A model generated the notes under the pieces. The model made no database searches. It worked only from the letters and a program-made list of their open reading frames with translations, and was not told the DNA's origin. Of a stretch of 64,000 nucleotides of DNA, positions 1 to 10,125 are shown in pieces. The translations under genes and the position numbers were made by a program. Position 1 is the stretch's first letter. Each line of letters starts with the position of its first letter. Source of the DNA: Bog-473 sp963751335 (GTDB lineage Bacteria; Actinomycetota; Acidimicrobiia; Acidimicrobiales; RAAP-2); NCBI GenBank assembly GCA_963751335.1, contig CAVVUB010000007.1:186001-250000 (forward strand), read 5' to 3'.

Positions 1-185
1 ACCGCATTGAGCGCAACGTTGCCCACATCGGTGCCTTCATAGCGCCACGCGTTGGTGCCGTCCTCCCTGGTCACGAACTGGGGAGCCAGGTCCGCATATT
101 TGGCCGGCAGGCGGTCCTCGAAGAGGTTGGGAGGCTCGACCACATGGTCGTCCACACTCACGAGAACCATGTCTTCGGTGCGCAT
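1..185 (-). CDS. Amidohydrolase-2 family metal-dependent hydrolase (5' part only)
   Basis: The reverse strand opens with ATG at 185, preceded by a strong ribosome-binding site (AAGGAGG at about 191-197), and is open to the window edge, so only the first 61 codons are seen. The start, VSVDDHVVEPPNLFEDRLP, is typical of the TIM-barrel amidohydrolase-2 family (decarboxylase-like, metal-dependent), where a D-x-H near the N terminus supplies metal ligands (here DDH, residues 12-14). A complete relative lies at 53251-54408. The substrate cannot be told from this fragment. Confidence 0.8.
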   Translation of the reverse strand, partial: MRTEDMVLVSVDDHVVEPPNLFEDRLPAKYADLAPQFVTREDGTNAWRYEGTDVGNVALNA

Positions 186-646
186 CGGGGTCCTCCTTAC
201 GATCCGTTGTTCGAAACTGCAGTGACGCCTTCTGGCATGGCGTCTTGCCTACCCATAGCTCCCTACATGAAGGCCCCGTCTGGCTGGGAGGGGGTCGCGG
301 TCCCGTTTACTCCGAACGTGTTGCCGCAATGAATGTAGTTGGTGTTGGCCTCGGGGGCGGAAGGCGCAGAGACGCGGGAGGCTCCGGTCAGGCGAGGTGG
401 GGACCTTGGGCTCGCTCGGCTGGCTCTCGAACACCTCGCAGAACGGCTCTCCGTTCCTGCGCAGCCTGCGGTAGGCCTCGCCGTCCTTGTCGAATTGAGG
501 GTCCTTGACCGCTGCCCGTGCCGCGCCTGGGTTCCTTGTCGCCAACGCACTCGGGGCGACCGTGACCGATTCGAGCTTGCACCCCTAACCGTTGGGATCG
601 CACCTTCCGTCTTCGTCTTCCCGGTGAGTTACTCGCATGATCTCGC
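186..646. other. Intergenic, no convincing gene
   Basis: No reading frame here has a good start signal and recognisable content. A reverse frame around 440-545 (with the motif DKDGEAYRRLRRNGEPF) looks more protein-like than its neighbours but runs into low-quality sequence. It may be a gene remnant. The 5' side carries the ribosome-binding site of the amidohydrolase. Confidence 0.5.
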
Positions 647-3201
647 TTAGGGACAAGCCGGGTCCTTGGTGGGTGGAGTGGACGTTCCAGCTTCGCCCCA
701 GCTATTGCCGCATTGGCTATAGCCGGGGTTGAGACCGCTTACGGTGTTGCCGGCAACCCGGCTCGCTCCTGGGAACTGGTTGTTTCGGATCGTCAGATTG
801 GTGTTCGGGGCACCGGATGGCTGAGCGTTGCCGAAGAACTGCAAATAGGGAGTGCCACACAACAAATATCGGACGGGGAATACGTTGTCCTCGATGGTGA
901 TGCCGACAGTGCTGCCGAGCTGCATTGCTTCCCCGGTCGTACCGCCTGCACACCCAGCCGAAGCCACGGAGCCGAACGTCCCGATGACGGTGTTGTGAGT
1001 GATGAGCCAGTTGCCCGTCCAGTATTGGGGAGGATCTCCGGCAATCGGGTGCACGTTGACGTGCATGAACGAGCCGAACCCACCGCCGCCGAAGAAGCAT
1101 CCCTGCTGAGTCAGCGTGTTCCCCGAGACCAGCCAGTTCTGTTCCTGCACACCCATCCCGAACCCTTGCCCGGACGCCAACCACTCGTCACACCAGTTCG
1201 TCATGGAGTTGTGGAGGATCCTCACGTTGTCTTGGGCGGCGAAGGTTGGGCAGAGTCCTCCCGGCAAAGATGTGCAGCCGGTGGTGCCAGTGAACTGGGT
1301 CGAGCCGTTGTCCACCTCGAAGTCGGCCCACTCCGAGCCGGTATGGAGCCACGAGGTGTTGCTGATCGTCAATCCACAATCTGGACAGGAGGGGGTCGGG
1401 CCGACCGATTCCACCCCTAAGCCGTGGAACCCTCCCCCGCCTGCATCGAAGGTCGAGTTGGCGATGACGATGTTGGTATTCAACGGGTTGCCGGTGATCC
1501 CGAAGTTCACGGGTATCTGAACATCCACCAAGTCGCCTTGGGTGTTGTAGATATGGATGTTGGTGAGGGTGAGGTTGGTCTCAGCCTCCATGATGATCCC
1601 GCCGCTCTTCTGATAGCTCTGGCCGTTGACGTTGCAGTTCGCTCCTGGCCAGCCGAAGGCCCCGAATATCGACAGGTTCTCGATGGTCAGGTTGGTGTCC
1701 TGGGTCAAGAAGATGACCGGGTTCGGGTTCACGGAGTTGAACTCGTCGGGTTGGCATTGCGTCTGGACGAGTGTGGCGCCGTTCCCGTTGATGGTGAGGT
1801 TGGTGTTGTCGTGGATATGGAGGTTGTTCTCGACCAGGAGTTGTGAGCCAGCCACGTAGGGAAAGTTGGGAATGACGGGGTGGACGGTGATCGTCGTTCG
1901 ACCTGGCGGGGTGTCACCGACTGTGGTGAAGTCCTGGTTGTTGTCGTTGTTGTCGTCGCCGCCATCGGTGACTCCGACCTGCGATCCCGAGGGGATGTCG
2001 TATTGGTTCGAGCCATCGGTGGTGATGGTGGTGGTCTGAGGGATCGGAAGTGCAAGCGCCCTCGTGCTGTAGGGAAGTTGGCTGCCTGTCCATTGACGCT
2101 GAACGAGGTTGACCCGGGCGGCGTGTCCGTGTTCGTCACGAAGGTCTGGTCGTGGTTCGTCGACGGATTGGACACATACAGATGCGACCCCGAGGGAACG
2201 TCGATCGAATTCGCGGGAGAGAAAGCAACGCTTGTCACGAAGCCCGCGAACTGAGAGCCGGACGCGGAAGTCGGCGGTGGCGGTCGGATGCCCCGAGATC
2301 TTGACGGTCGTCGACCCAGGGCGAGTGTCACCCGACGTCGTGAAGGTTTGCATGCGCCCCCCAACCGGGGTTGTGAGCGCCACGCTCGACGCATCGGGGA
2401 TGTCCTGAGTACCCGTGTTCGTCACATGGAGACGGGTCACGGTTTCATTCAGCTTGATCTTCGTGGTCAGGGTCCCACCGAAGACGAGGCCGTTGGTCAG
2501 CGTCGCCATTCCTGCCGGATCGTCGACGAACAGGTCGGAGTTCAGTTTCCCAGCCGGGAGATTTCCGTCGATCTCCCAGCACGAGTCATGGGGCAGTGTG
2601 AGCGTCGATTTGTCCGGGCTCGAGTTGACGAGTTCCTGGAACTGCTCGGTCTGGTCGATGGGCGTAATCCCGATGTGCACCTTCGGAGTGTTGCGGCCCG
2701 TGAACGAGTTGACCGATCTCAGCCGGTCCACGCTGTGAGACATGGCGCCGCTGAAGGTAATGGTGAACGGGCCCCCGTTCGGCCCGGTGACCTCGACATC
2801 TCCAGGGGTAATGGGTAGACGCGCCCTCGGATCCGAAAGCGCCGAGAAGACATCTCTCGCCGTGGCCGTGACGGAGAGAGACGGCGTCAGCACAGAGTCC
2901 AGTGAGAGCTGCCAGGTACCCCCGGTCGGAGACCCCACGATGGTCGCCGTCTGGATCCCGTTGAACTGGCAAGAGCTCGAGACGGGGCGGGGCGCACCGA
3001 AGCTGTGGGCTTGCTTGAGAGGGCCGTTCGACGGCCCGAGGACGAGGAGTGCAGCGATCAAGAAGATCGTCAAGGCGCTGCCTGGTCCTCGTCGAGGTCG
3101 TCGAGCATCGGCACCGTCTGTGCGCGGGCCGGCCCGTCCCGGCCCTGGGTGATCGTGGCGTTCCGCCCTTCCACCTCGTACGCGATGAGCGTCGTATCCA
3201 T
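647..3201 (-). CDS. Secreted right-handed beta-helix protein with Ig-like repeats, frameshifted
   Basis: Unrecognised family. The C-terminal half (about 647-1850) is rich in Asn/Thr ladders such as TNLTIENLSI and TNLTLTNIHIYN, the signature of right-handed parallel beta-helix (pectate-lyase-like) folds, which are usually secreted. Upstream are three copies of an Ig-like repeat ending in QTF-x-T-x-x-DTPPGSTT. The middle copy (about 2075-2270) is readable only in a neighbouring frame, which implies two compensating shifts. The N terminus also looks shifted near 3070: MDTTLIAYEVEGRNATITQ (ATG at 3201) reads sensibly until the hydrophobic stretch LTIFLIAALLVLG takes over in the main frame, which is open from 3280 to 647. 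Probably a cell-surface protein of unknown ligand. Confidence 0.6.
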
Positions 3202-3618
3202 GGTGCGTGCCGCCCCGGGGGACCCTGGATAGGAAAATGTGATTGTAACTGTAATTACTTCTCGGCGTGCTCCTCGACACGCCTGGTCAACGAACGCTTG
3301 GTGCTGACGGCAGCCTGCGTCAGGGCACACCCGAAATTGCTCTTCGTCGACAGGTCGATGGCACCAGCGTCGCCGACCGGCGCACCACACGACGCGTGAC
3401 GGCCGCGATCGGAATTTCGATACGAACGTCTGCACGGTCCGGGTCCCGAACACCGACGCGAATGGAGCGATCGAGGCGGCAGATTTGGGCGACAGGGCGC
3501 CGATAGCGCCGTGGGCTGGAGAAATGCGATGATGAAGAGGGGCCTTGACGAATACGCAAGACTCACGGCAGAACCATTCGAGTCGACCCAACGAATTGAT
3601 TTCCACCATGGTGAAGCG
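3202..3618. promoter_or_regulatory. Divergent intergenic region upstream of cysD
   Basis: This stretch separates the leftward beta-helix gene from the rightward cysD gene and must hold both promoters. No clear -35/-10 pair, riboswitch fold or operator was recognised. The frames open across it read as low-complexity shadow sequence. Confidence 0.35.
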
Positions 3619-4549
3619 ATGACGACGACCACGACGACCCCCTCGAAGCGACGGTTGACCCACCTGCAGCGCCTCGAGGCCGAGAGCATGCACATCATGC
3701 GTGAAGCTGCCGCCGAGTCGGAACACCCGGTGATGCTCTATTCGGTCGGCAAGGACAGCTCCGTCATGCTGCACCTGGCCATGAAGGCCTTCTACCCGTC
3801 GTTACCGCCCTTCCCGCTGCTCCACGTGGACACCACGTGGAAGTTCCAGGAGATGTACGCCTTCCGGGACCGCACGGTGGCCGACCTCGGGCTGGACCTG
3901 ATCGTCCACCAGAACCCCGAATGCGTGCGGCTGGGCATCAACCCATTCGACCACGGGTCGGCGATGCACACCGACATGTGGAAGACCGAGGGGCTCAAGC
4001 AGGCACTCGATCTGAACCAGTTCGACCTCGCCTTCGGTGGGGCGCGACGCGGACGAGGAGAAGTCACGGGCCAAGGAGCGGGTGTTCTCCATCCGCTCGG
4101 CGCAGCACCGATGGGATCCCAAACGTCAGCGCCCCGAGCTGTGGCGGATCTACAACGCCCGCACCAACCCGGGCGAAACCGTGAGGGTCTTCCCACTCTC
4201 GAACTGGACCGAGCTGGACATCTGGCAGTACATCCACCTCGAGGAGATCGCCATTGTGCCCCTCTACTACGCCGCACCCCGGCCGGTGGTCGAGCGCGAC
4301 GGCACACTCATCATGGTGGACGACGACCGCATGCCCATGGCGGACGGGGAGGTTCCCGAGCAGCGCAGCGTCCGTTTCCGCACCCTGGGCTGTTACCCGT
4401 TGACCGGCGCCATCGAGAGCACGGCGGATACCCTCACCGGGATCATTCAGGAAATGCTGCTGACGACTTCGTCAGAACGCCAGGGGCGGGTCATCGACCA
4501 CGACTCGTCCGCCTCTATGGAGAAGAAGAAGCAGGAGGGCTACTTCTAG
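3619..4549 (+). CDS. cysD: Sulfate adenylyltransferase subunit 2 (CysD), one-base frameshift
   Basis: CysD forms adenosine 5'-phosphosulfate (APS) from ATP and sulfate with the GTPase subunit CysN, the first step of sulfate activation. The N terminus has the PP-loop/ATP-pyrophosphatase motif SVGKDSSVML, and the family's AFGGARR-DEEKSRAKER and RPELWRIYNAR blocks follow. They lie in two frames: an extra G near 4053 (cga cgc G gac gag) shifts the frame. Removing it gives 309 residues, the usual length, ending in the C-terminal GYF. ATG 3619 is chosen from family N-terminal alignment; its ribosome-binding site is weak. The TAG stop overlaps the cysNC GTG start by one base. Confidence 0.9.
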
Positions 4550-6429
4550 TGGCGCACATCGATCCCCTGATCGCGGATGACATCGACGCGTATCTCCACC
4601 GCCAGCAGCACAAGTCGTTGCTGCGCTTCATCACCTGCGGCTCGGTCGACGACGGCAAGAGCACGCTCATCGGCCGCTTCCTCTACGAGTCCAAGCTGGT
4701 CTTCGAGGACCACCTGGCCGCGCTCGAAGCCGACTCGAAGAAGGTCGGCACCCAGGGCGGCGAGCTCGACTTCGCGCTCCTGGTGGACGGCCTGGCCGCC
4801 GAGCGCGAGCAGGGCATCACGATCGACGTGGCCTACCGGTTCTTCTCGACCGAGACCCGCAAGTTCGTCGTGGCCGACACACCGGGGCACGAGCAGTACA
4901 CCCGCAACATGGTCACCGGCGCCTCCACGGCCGAGGTGGCCGTGATCCTGGTGGACGCTCGTAAGGGAGTCCTGACCCAGACGAGGCGTCACAGCTATCT
5001 GGTGTCGCTCCTGGGCATCCGCCACGTGGTCCTGGCCGTCAACAAGCTCGACCTGGTCGACTACTCCCAGGACGTCTTCGATTCGATCGATGCCGACTAC
5101 CGGGCCTTCGCCGCGGAACTCGGAGTCCAGAACATTGTGTCCATCCCGCTCTCCGCGCTACGGGGCGACAATGTGACCGAGGCCAGTCCGAACACCCCGT
5201 GGTACTCCGGACCGACGCTCATGGAGTACCTCGAGGCGATCGAGGTCGACGACATAACCGACACGCAGCCCTTCCGCTTCGTGGCCCAGTGGGTCAACCG
5301 CCCGAACCTCGACTTCCGCGGTTACTCCGGTGTCATCGTCGGCGGGACGGTCCACACAGGTGACCGCATCCGGGTCGTGCCCTCGGGCGTCGAGAGCACC
5401 ATCAGTCGAATCGTCACCTACGACGGTGACCTCGAGGAGGCCGTGGCCGGCGAGTCGGTGACCCTCTGCCTGGCCGACGAGGTGGACGTCAGCCGGGGCG
5501 ACGTGATCGCCGCGGCGACAGAACCACCGTTGGTGTCCGATCAGTTCGAGACCCACGTGGTCTGGATGAGCGAAGACGAAATGCTGCCGGGGCGCCGCTA
5601 TCTCGTGAAAATCGGGGGCACCACCCTGGGTGCCACCATCGATCAGCCCAAGTTCCTGGTGAACGTGAACACGTTGGAGCACATGGCGGCCACGACACTC
5701 GAGCTGAACCAGATCGGCATTTGCAACCTCACCCTCGAGAAGGCCGTGCCGTTCGACCCCTACACGGACAACCGTGACATGGGTGGTTTCATCATCATCG
5801 ACCGGATGACCAACAACACCGTCGGGGTCGGGCTCATCCATTTCGCGCTCCGCCGGGCCGACAACGTGCACTGGCAGGCCATCGAGGTGGACGCGACCGC
5901 GCACGCCACGCTCAAGGGCCAACGCCCCGCCGTGGTCTGGTTCACGGGACTCTCCGGCGCCGGCAAGTCGACCATCGCCAACATCGTGGAACGCAAGCTG
6001 CACGCGAACGGTAGGCACACCTACCTGCTCGACGGCGACAACCTCCGGCACGGGCTCAACAAAGACCTCGGATTCACCACGACCGATCGGATCGAGAACG
6101 TTCGCCGGACGGCCGAGGTGGCGTCGCTCATGGCCGAAGCCGGCCTCATCGTGCTGGTCTCGCTCATCTCGCCCTACCGGGCCGAACGGCGGATGGCCCG
6201 TGATCTCGCGGGCGCCAACAACTTCCTCGAGATCTACGTGGACACCCCGCTCGACGTGGCCGAGTCGCGAGACCGCAAGGGCCTCTACGCCAAAGCGCGG
6301 CGCGGCGAGATACCCAACTTCACCGGAATCGGTGCGCCCTACGAGGAGCCCGAAAGCCCCGACCTGCACATTTCGACGGCCGAGTACTCGCCCGAGCAGG
6401 CCGCCGATGCCGTGATCCGGCTCCTCTAG
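4549..6429 (+). CDS. cysNC: Bifunctional sulfate adenylyltransferase GTPase subunit / APS kinase (CysNC)
   Basis: A 626-residue fusion. The N-terminal CysN part is a translation-factor-type GTPase with P-loop GSVDDGKST, DTPGHEQYTRNM and NKLD. It drives APS synthesis with CysD. The C-terminal part (from about residue 455) is the APS kinase CysC with P-loop GLSGAGKST, which phosphorylates APS to PAPS. The fusion is common in actinobacteria. GTG 4549 overlaps the cysD stop (TAGTG), so translation is probably coupled. No PAPS reductase or sulfite reductase gene lies nearby, so the pair may serve sulfation as much as assimilation. Confidence 0.95.
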   Translation: MAHIDPLIADDIDAYLHRQQHKSLLRFITCGSVDDGKSTLIGRFLYESKLVFEDHLAALEADSKKVGTQGGELDFALLVDGLAAEREQGITIDVAYRFFSTETRKFVVADTPGHEQYTRNMVTGASTAEVAVILVDARKGVLTQTRRHSYLVSLLGIRHVVLAVNKLDLVDYSQDVFDSIDADYRAFAAELGVQNIVSIPLSALRGDNVTEASPNTPWYSGPTLMEYLEAIEVDDITDTQPFRFVAQWVNRPNLDFRGYSGVIVGGTVHTGDRIRVVPSGVESTISRIVTYDGDLEEAVAGESVTLCLADEVDVSRGDVIAAATEPPLVSDQFETHVVWMSEDEMLPGRRYLVKIGGTTLGATIDQPKFLVNVNTLEHMAATTLELNQIGICNLTLEKAVPFDPYTDNRDMGGFIIIDRMTNNTVGVGLIHFALRRADNVHWQAIEVDATAHATLKGQRPAVVWFTGLSGAGKSTIANIVERKLHANGRHTYLLDGDNLRHGLNKDLGFTTTDRIENVRRTAEVASLMAEAGLIVLVSLISPYRAERRMARDLAGANNFLEIYVDTPLDVAESRDRKGLYAKARRGEIPNFTGIGAPYEEPESPDLHISTAEYSPEQAADAVIRLL

Positions 6430-6441
6430 CCGCCCGGGCGG
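6430..6441. repeat. 12-bp GC palindrome after cysNC
   Basis: CCGCCCGGGCGG is a perfect palindrome immediately after the cysNC TAG. It could form the top of a hairpin between the two convergent genes, but no T-run follows on either strand. Confidence 0.4.
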
Positions 6442-6453
6442 CGCCGCAGTTTC

Positions 6454-6482
6454 TTCAGCGGTACTGCTCTTTCAGCGGTACT
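6454..6482. repeat. 12-bp direct repeat, two copies
   Basis: TTCAGCGGTACT occurs at 6454-6465 and again at 6471-6482. The second copy covers the stop codon of the convergent crotonase gene, so the final residues (EYR) arise from the repeat. Looks like a small local duplication. Confidence 0.6.
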
Positions 6483-7248
6483 CGGTCTCCGACTTGTCGC
6501 GAGGTGGCGGCGGGTTCGACGGAAAGTTGCCGATCAGCGTGTAGGACACGCCATTGTTGAGGGCTGGCGTCCGCGTCATGTCGAGGGATTCCCAAATGGC
6601 CCGCACCGTGCCCTGAATCGCCTTCGGGTTGCGGCCGGCGATGGAGCGCGCGATCTCCTGGGCACGCTCACGGAGGGCCTCCCTGCTCACCACCTCGGTG
6701 ACAAGGCCGAGCCGCAGCGCCGTCGCCGCGGTGACGCGCTCCTCGTTTCCCATGAGGGCCCAACGCAACACGTCGCCCAGGGGCACGCCGCGGTGCAGCA
6801 TGCCCATCGGCTCGAGGGCGCTGACGATGCCCACGTTGGCGTGCGGGTCGAAGAACACAGCGTCGTCCGAGCAGATGACGATGTCGGACTCGTTGACGAA
6901 GTATTGGGCGCCTCCGGCGCAGAGACCGTGCACCGCGCAGACCACCGGCTTCCAGACCTTGTGGTGCAGCTTGGGGCTGAGCGAGACCCCGGGATCGAAG
7001 CTGTTCCAGGTGTTCTCCTTCATGAACCACGGGTCCGGGTTCTTGATGTCAATGCCGGTGCAAAAGGCGCGTTCACCATTGGCCTGCAGGACGACGCAAT
7101 AGATGTCGTCGGTGTCGCGGACCGTCTCCCAGGCCCAGATCATGTCGGCGGCCATGGCGTCGTTGAAGGAATTGAAGCTGTCCGGTCGGTTCAAGGTGAT
7201 GGTGGCCACGTGCCCGGCCACGTCGAACAAGATGGTCTCGCGTTCCAA
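6472..7248 (-). CDS. Enoyl-CoA hydratase/isomerase family protein (crotonase fold)
   Basis: About 258 residues, the usual crotonase length. The oxyanion-hole segments AFCTGIDIKNPD (near residue 70) and VHGLCAGGAQYF (near 110) are present. The position that normally carries the first catalytic Glu reads DPHANVGIVS, so this may not be a standard hydratase and could act as an isomerase, thioesterase or another crotonase activity. TTG 7248 is chosen because AGGAGG lies just upstream and the next residues (ERETILFDVAGHVATITLN) align with family N termini. It diverges from the SDR gene at 7382, and shared fatty acid, steroid or terpenoid catabolism is likely. Confidence 0.85.
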   Translation of the reverse strand: MERETILFDVAGHVATITLNRPDSFNSFNDAMAADMIWAWETVRDTDDIYCVVLQANGERAFCTGIDIKNPDPWFMKENTWNSFDPGVSLSPKLHHKVWKPVVCAVHGLCAGGAQYFVNESDIVICSDDAVFFDPHANVGIVSALEPMGMLHRGVPLGDVLRWALMGNEERVTAATALRLGLVTEVVSREALRERAQEIARSIAGRNPKAIQGTVRAIWESLDMTRTPALNNGVSYTLIGNFPSNPPPPRDKSETEYR

Positions 7249-7381
7249 GGGGTTCCTCCTGGCCGACAGGCCGCTCTCATCAGTACACTCTTTTGCCCCG
7301 GTTTGCGGCCGGGCCCCGTGGCCGACAGCATCACACACGACCACAGACAGAAGATTCGATGACAGAGGAGAGGAACGAAGC

Positions 7382-8140
7382 GTGGAGATCCAGGGAAAGA
7401 AGGCCGTGATCGTCGGAGGGGCATCAGGCATGGCGAAGGCCTCAGCCGAGTTGCTGCGCGAGAAGGGCGCGGACATCGCCATCCTGGACCTGCCGACGTC
7501 GGCGGGCGCGGAGGTGGCCAAGGAACTCGGCGGCACCTTCCACGAAGTCGACATCCTCGACACGGCCCAGACCGAGTCGGCACTCGCCGACGCCGTCACG
7601 GCCCTCGGAGGACTGCACATCGCAGTGAACACCGCCGGCGGCGGGACGGCCAAGCGCACCCTCAGCAAGGACGGTCCGCACCCGCTCGAGGACTTCGTCC
7701 GGACCATCAACCTCAACCTGGTCGGTACGTTCAACCTCAACCGGCTGCAGGCGGACGCCATGTCGAAGAACGATCCTGAAGACGAGGAGCGCGGCGTCAT
7801 CATCGACACCGCGTCGATCGCCGCCTACGAAGGGCAGATCGGGCAGGTGGCCTACTCGGCGGCCAAGGCGGGCATCGTCGGCATGGTCTTCACCATGGCC
7901 CGCGACCTGGGGAGCCTCGGCATCCGGGCCATGGCGATCGCACCGAGCCTTTTCAGCACCGGGCTCACCGAGGGAATCCCCGACGAGTTCGCCAAGGTGC
8001 TGACGAAGGACGCAGCCTTCCCCAAGCGCATGGGGCGGCCCGAGGAGTACGGCAAGCTCGCCGTGGCCATTGTGGAGAACCCGATGCTCAACGGCCTCTG
8101 CATCCGCCTCGACGCCGGCACACGCTTCGCCCCCAAGTAG
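7382..8140 (+). CDS. Short-chain dehydrogenase/reductase, 3-hydroxyacyl-CoA dehydrogenase type-2-like
   Basis: 252 residues with the SDR cofactor motif in the variant form VGGASGMA (residues 9-16), the NTAGG motif and the catalytic YSAAK (Tyr-x-x-x-Lys), preceded by the Ser of DTASIA. Overall it resembles NAD-dependent 3-hydroxyacyl-CoA dehydrogenases of the HSD17B10 type, which fits the neighbouring crotonase and thioesterase. GTG 7382 is chosen because a GAGGAG site precedes it; a longer upstream frame overlaps the divergent crotonase promoter. The next gene starts 15 bases downstream, so it is probably an operon. Confidence 0.88.
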   Translation: MEIQGKKAVIVGGASGMAKASAELLREKGADIAILDLPTSAGAEVAKELGGTFHEVDILDTAQTESALADAVTALGGLHIAVNTAGGGTAKRTLSKDGPHPLEDFVRTINLNLVGTFNLNRLQADAMSKNDPEDEERGVIIDTASIAAYEGQIGQVAYSAAKAGIVGMVFTMARDLGSLGIRAMAIAPSLFSTGLTEGIPDEFAKVLTKDAAFPKRMGRPEEYGKLAVAIVENPMLNGLCIRLDAGTRFAPK

Positions 8141-8154
8141 TCAGGAGGGCCATC

Positions 8155-9204
8155 GTGCGATCGATCGATCTGCACGTCGACGTCACCGAGGCGGCGGGCC
8201 TCGGGGAGCCGGCGCACGTGGCCCTCACCGTGACAGCGCCCGACGACCTGCCCGCCGGCGGGCCGCCGGTCGTTTGCTTCGCCAAGCCTGGCGCCGGGTA
8301 CTCCCGGGGTTACTTCACCGAGGCGCTGCCCGGTCCGGCACCCGGTGCGGCGGCGGGCGCCCAGGCCGACTGGCACGCGGCGCGCGGTTGGATCATGGTG
8401 GCCGTCGACCACCTCGGCGTGGGCGAGAGCTCGCAGCACGACGCCGAGCGGCTGGCCTACACGCCGGTGGCGGCGGCAGCGCAGGCCGCCGAGACCGAGG
8501 TGCGGCAGAAGCTGGCGGCCGGCACCCTGATCGACGGACTCCCGCCGGTGGAGGACCCGGTCACCGTCGGCATCGGTCAGTCGATGGGTGGTGCGCTCAC
8601 CATCGTGCAGCAGGGCCGGTTCCACTGTTACGACGGGATCGGGGTGCTGGGCTACAGCCCCTTGCGCACCCACCCGCCGACGGAACCCGGCACGCCGCGG
8701 CTCGGGTTGCCGTGGGTGCCGCGCGACACGGCGCCGTCCGAGGGGGTGTTCACCAACGGGTTCGCCCTCGCCCTCAGTCTCGAGAGTGCGGGCCAGCGCA
8801 CCGGCTCCATGGCCTGGGGCTTCCACTACGACGACGTGGAGCCCGAGGTGGTGCGGCGCGACATGGACGATTACCCGTTCCGGGGCGGCAACCTTCCTGT
8901 CTGGGGATCGGCCACTGTGCCCTTCACCGTGGCGCTCTGGTCGGTGACACCGGGTGGGGCGCTGGCCGAGGCGGCGGCGGTGCGGACACCGGTCCTGGTC
9001 GCTCTGGGCGAGCGAGACGTTTTGGTCGACCCGCGCGGTGAGACCCGGGCCTACGAGTCATCACCCAGCGTGGACTTCTTCGTGTGCCCGCGTATGGCCC
9101 ACATGCACAACTTCGCCGGGACGCGCGAGCTGTTCTGGCAGCGGATCCAGACGTGGGCAGACTGGGTGCGCGGCTGGAAGGCTGCCGGTCCGGCGAGCGG
9201 ATGA
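8155..9204 (+). CDS. Alpha/beta hydrolase
   Basis: 349 residues, GTG start with AGGAGG seven bases upstream. The nucleophile elbow is GQSMGG (about residues 141-146). The strand before the acid residue (TPVLVALGERDVLVDP) and a C-terminal MAHMHNF that could supply the catalytic His fit the fold. No signal peptide, so it is cytoplasmic. It is the middle gene of SDR-hydrolase-tesB and may cleave an ester or thioester in the same pathway. The exact substrate is unknown. Confidence 0.8.
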   Translation: MRSIDLHVDVTEAAGLGEPAHVALTVTAPDDLPAGGPPVVCFAKPGAGYSRGYFTEALPGPAPGAAAGAQADWHAARGWIMVAVDHLGVGESSQHDAERLAYTPVAAAAQAAETEVRQKLAAGTLIDGLPPVEDPVTVGIGQSMGGALTIVQQGRFHCYDGIGVLGYSPLRTHPPTEPGTPRLGLPWVPRDTAPSEGVFTNGFALALSLESAGQRTGSMAWGFHYDDVEPEVVRRDMDDYPFRGGNLPVWGSATVPFTVALWSVTPGGALAEAAAVRTPVLVALGERDVLVDPRGETRAYESSPSVDFFVCPRMAHMHNFAGTRELFWQRIQTWADWVRGWKAAGPASG

Positions 9205-9262
9205 GGCAGGGCACGACCGGACGGCCACGACCAGAGAAGCGCGAGCGGACAGGAACCGATTG

Positions 9263-10120
9263 ATGGAACTCGAGCTGGCCGAAGATCTGCCCGCCCTGTT
9301 GACGCTCGAGCGGGTCGACCGTGACCTGTTCCGGGCGCGCAACGCCAACCTCGGGCCACGCCGGACCCTCTACGGCGGACAGGTGGCGGCCCAGTGCCTG
9401 ATGGCGGCCGCGGCCACGATCGAGGACGACACTCGGCTCCCCCACTCGTTCCACGGGTACTTCCTGCGGCCGGGGCGGACCGACCTGCCGGTGGTCTTGC
9501 GGGTCGATCGCGACCGCGACGGACGCTCCTTCTCGGCTCGGCACGTCGTGGCGGTCCAAGAGGGTGAAGTCATCTTCTCCATGCTCACCTCGTTCCAGGC
9601 CGAACGCGAGAGCGGGACCTTCGACGACGCGCCGAGGCGAGAACGACCCGATCCGGAGGACATTCCCCGAGGAAGCCACCACACACTGCTCGAGGTACGC
9701 GAGGTCACTCGAACGGATTTCCTCAAGGGGGTCTTCAGCGATTGCATGTGGGCCCGCTCCTCCGCCCCCCTGGGCGACAGTCCCCTGGTGCACCGGGCTG
9801 CGTTGGCGTACCTCTCGGATCTCGGTTCCGGCTTCGGACAGCACATGAACCAGATCAAGACGCGGGGCGGGCCGAGCATCGACCATGCCATGTGGTTCCA
9901 GCAGGACATTCGGGCGGACGACTGGGTGCTCATCGATCTCGAACCGGTCAAGGCCTGGGGCTCGCGCGGGGTGTACCACGGCTCGCTGCGCGGCCGGCAC
10001 GGCGAGCTCGGCGCGACCCTCTACCAGGAGCACCTGCTGCTGCCGGGCACCCTGGAGGAGGCGCCCGAGGAAGTCCGCGAGGCGCTGTCTCAGCTGCAGG
10101 CGTTCGAGGACCCGGACTGA
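9263..10120 (+). CDS. tesB: Acyl-CoA thioesterase II (TesB family)
   Basis: 285 residues of double-hotdog fold. Family landmarks include LYGGQVAAQ near the N terminus, FHGYFLRPGR and, in the second hotdog, IDHAMWFQQDIRADDW followed by SRGVYHGSLRGRHGELGAT. The enzyme hydrolyses medium- and long-chain acyl-CoA to free acid and CoA. ATG 9263 follows AGGA; a TTG directly before it is an alternative. It follows the hydrolase gene by 58 bases and belongs to the same acyl-CoA cluster. Confidence 0.93.
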   Translation: MELELAEDLPALLTLERVDRDLFRARNANLGPRRTLYGGQVAAQCLMAAAATIEDDTRLPHSFHGYFLRPGRTDLPVVLRVDRDRDGRSFSARHVVAVQEGEVIFSMLTSFQAERESGTFDDAPRRERPDPEDIPRGSHHTLLEVREVTRTDFLKGVFSDCMWARSSAPLGDSPLVHRAALAYLSDLGSGFGQHMNQIKTRGGPSIDHAMWFQQDIRADDWVLIDLEPVKAWGSRGVYHGSLRGRHGELGATLYQEHLLLPGTLEEAPEEVREALSQLQAFEDPD

Positions 10121-10125
10121 CGCAA

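Noticed and set aside
249..545. Reverse-strand 98-residue protein near the left edge
   Set aside because: Only a short stretch looks protein-like, no start signal is seen, and the N and C termini are low-complexity.
3511..6429. A single 972-residue CysD-CysN-CysC fusion
   Set aside because: The middle of the long frame is nonsense; the CysD sequence continues in another frame to its own stop at 4549, which overlaps the cysNC GTG. One extra base in cysD explains it.
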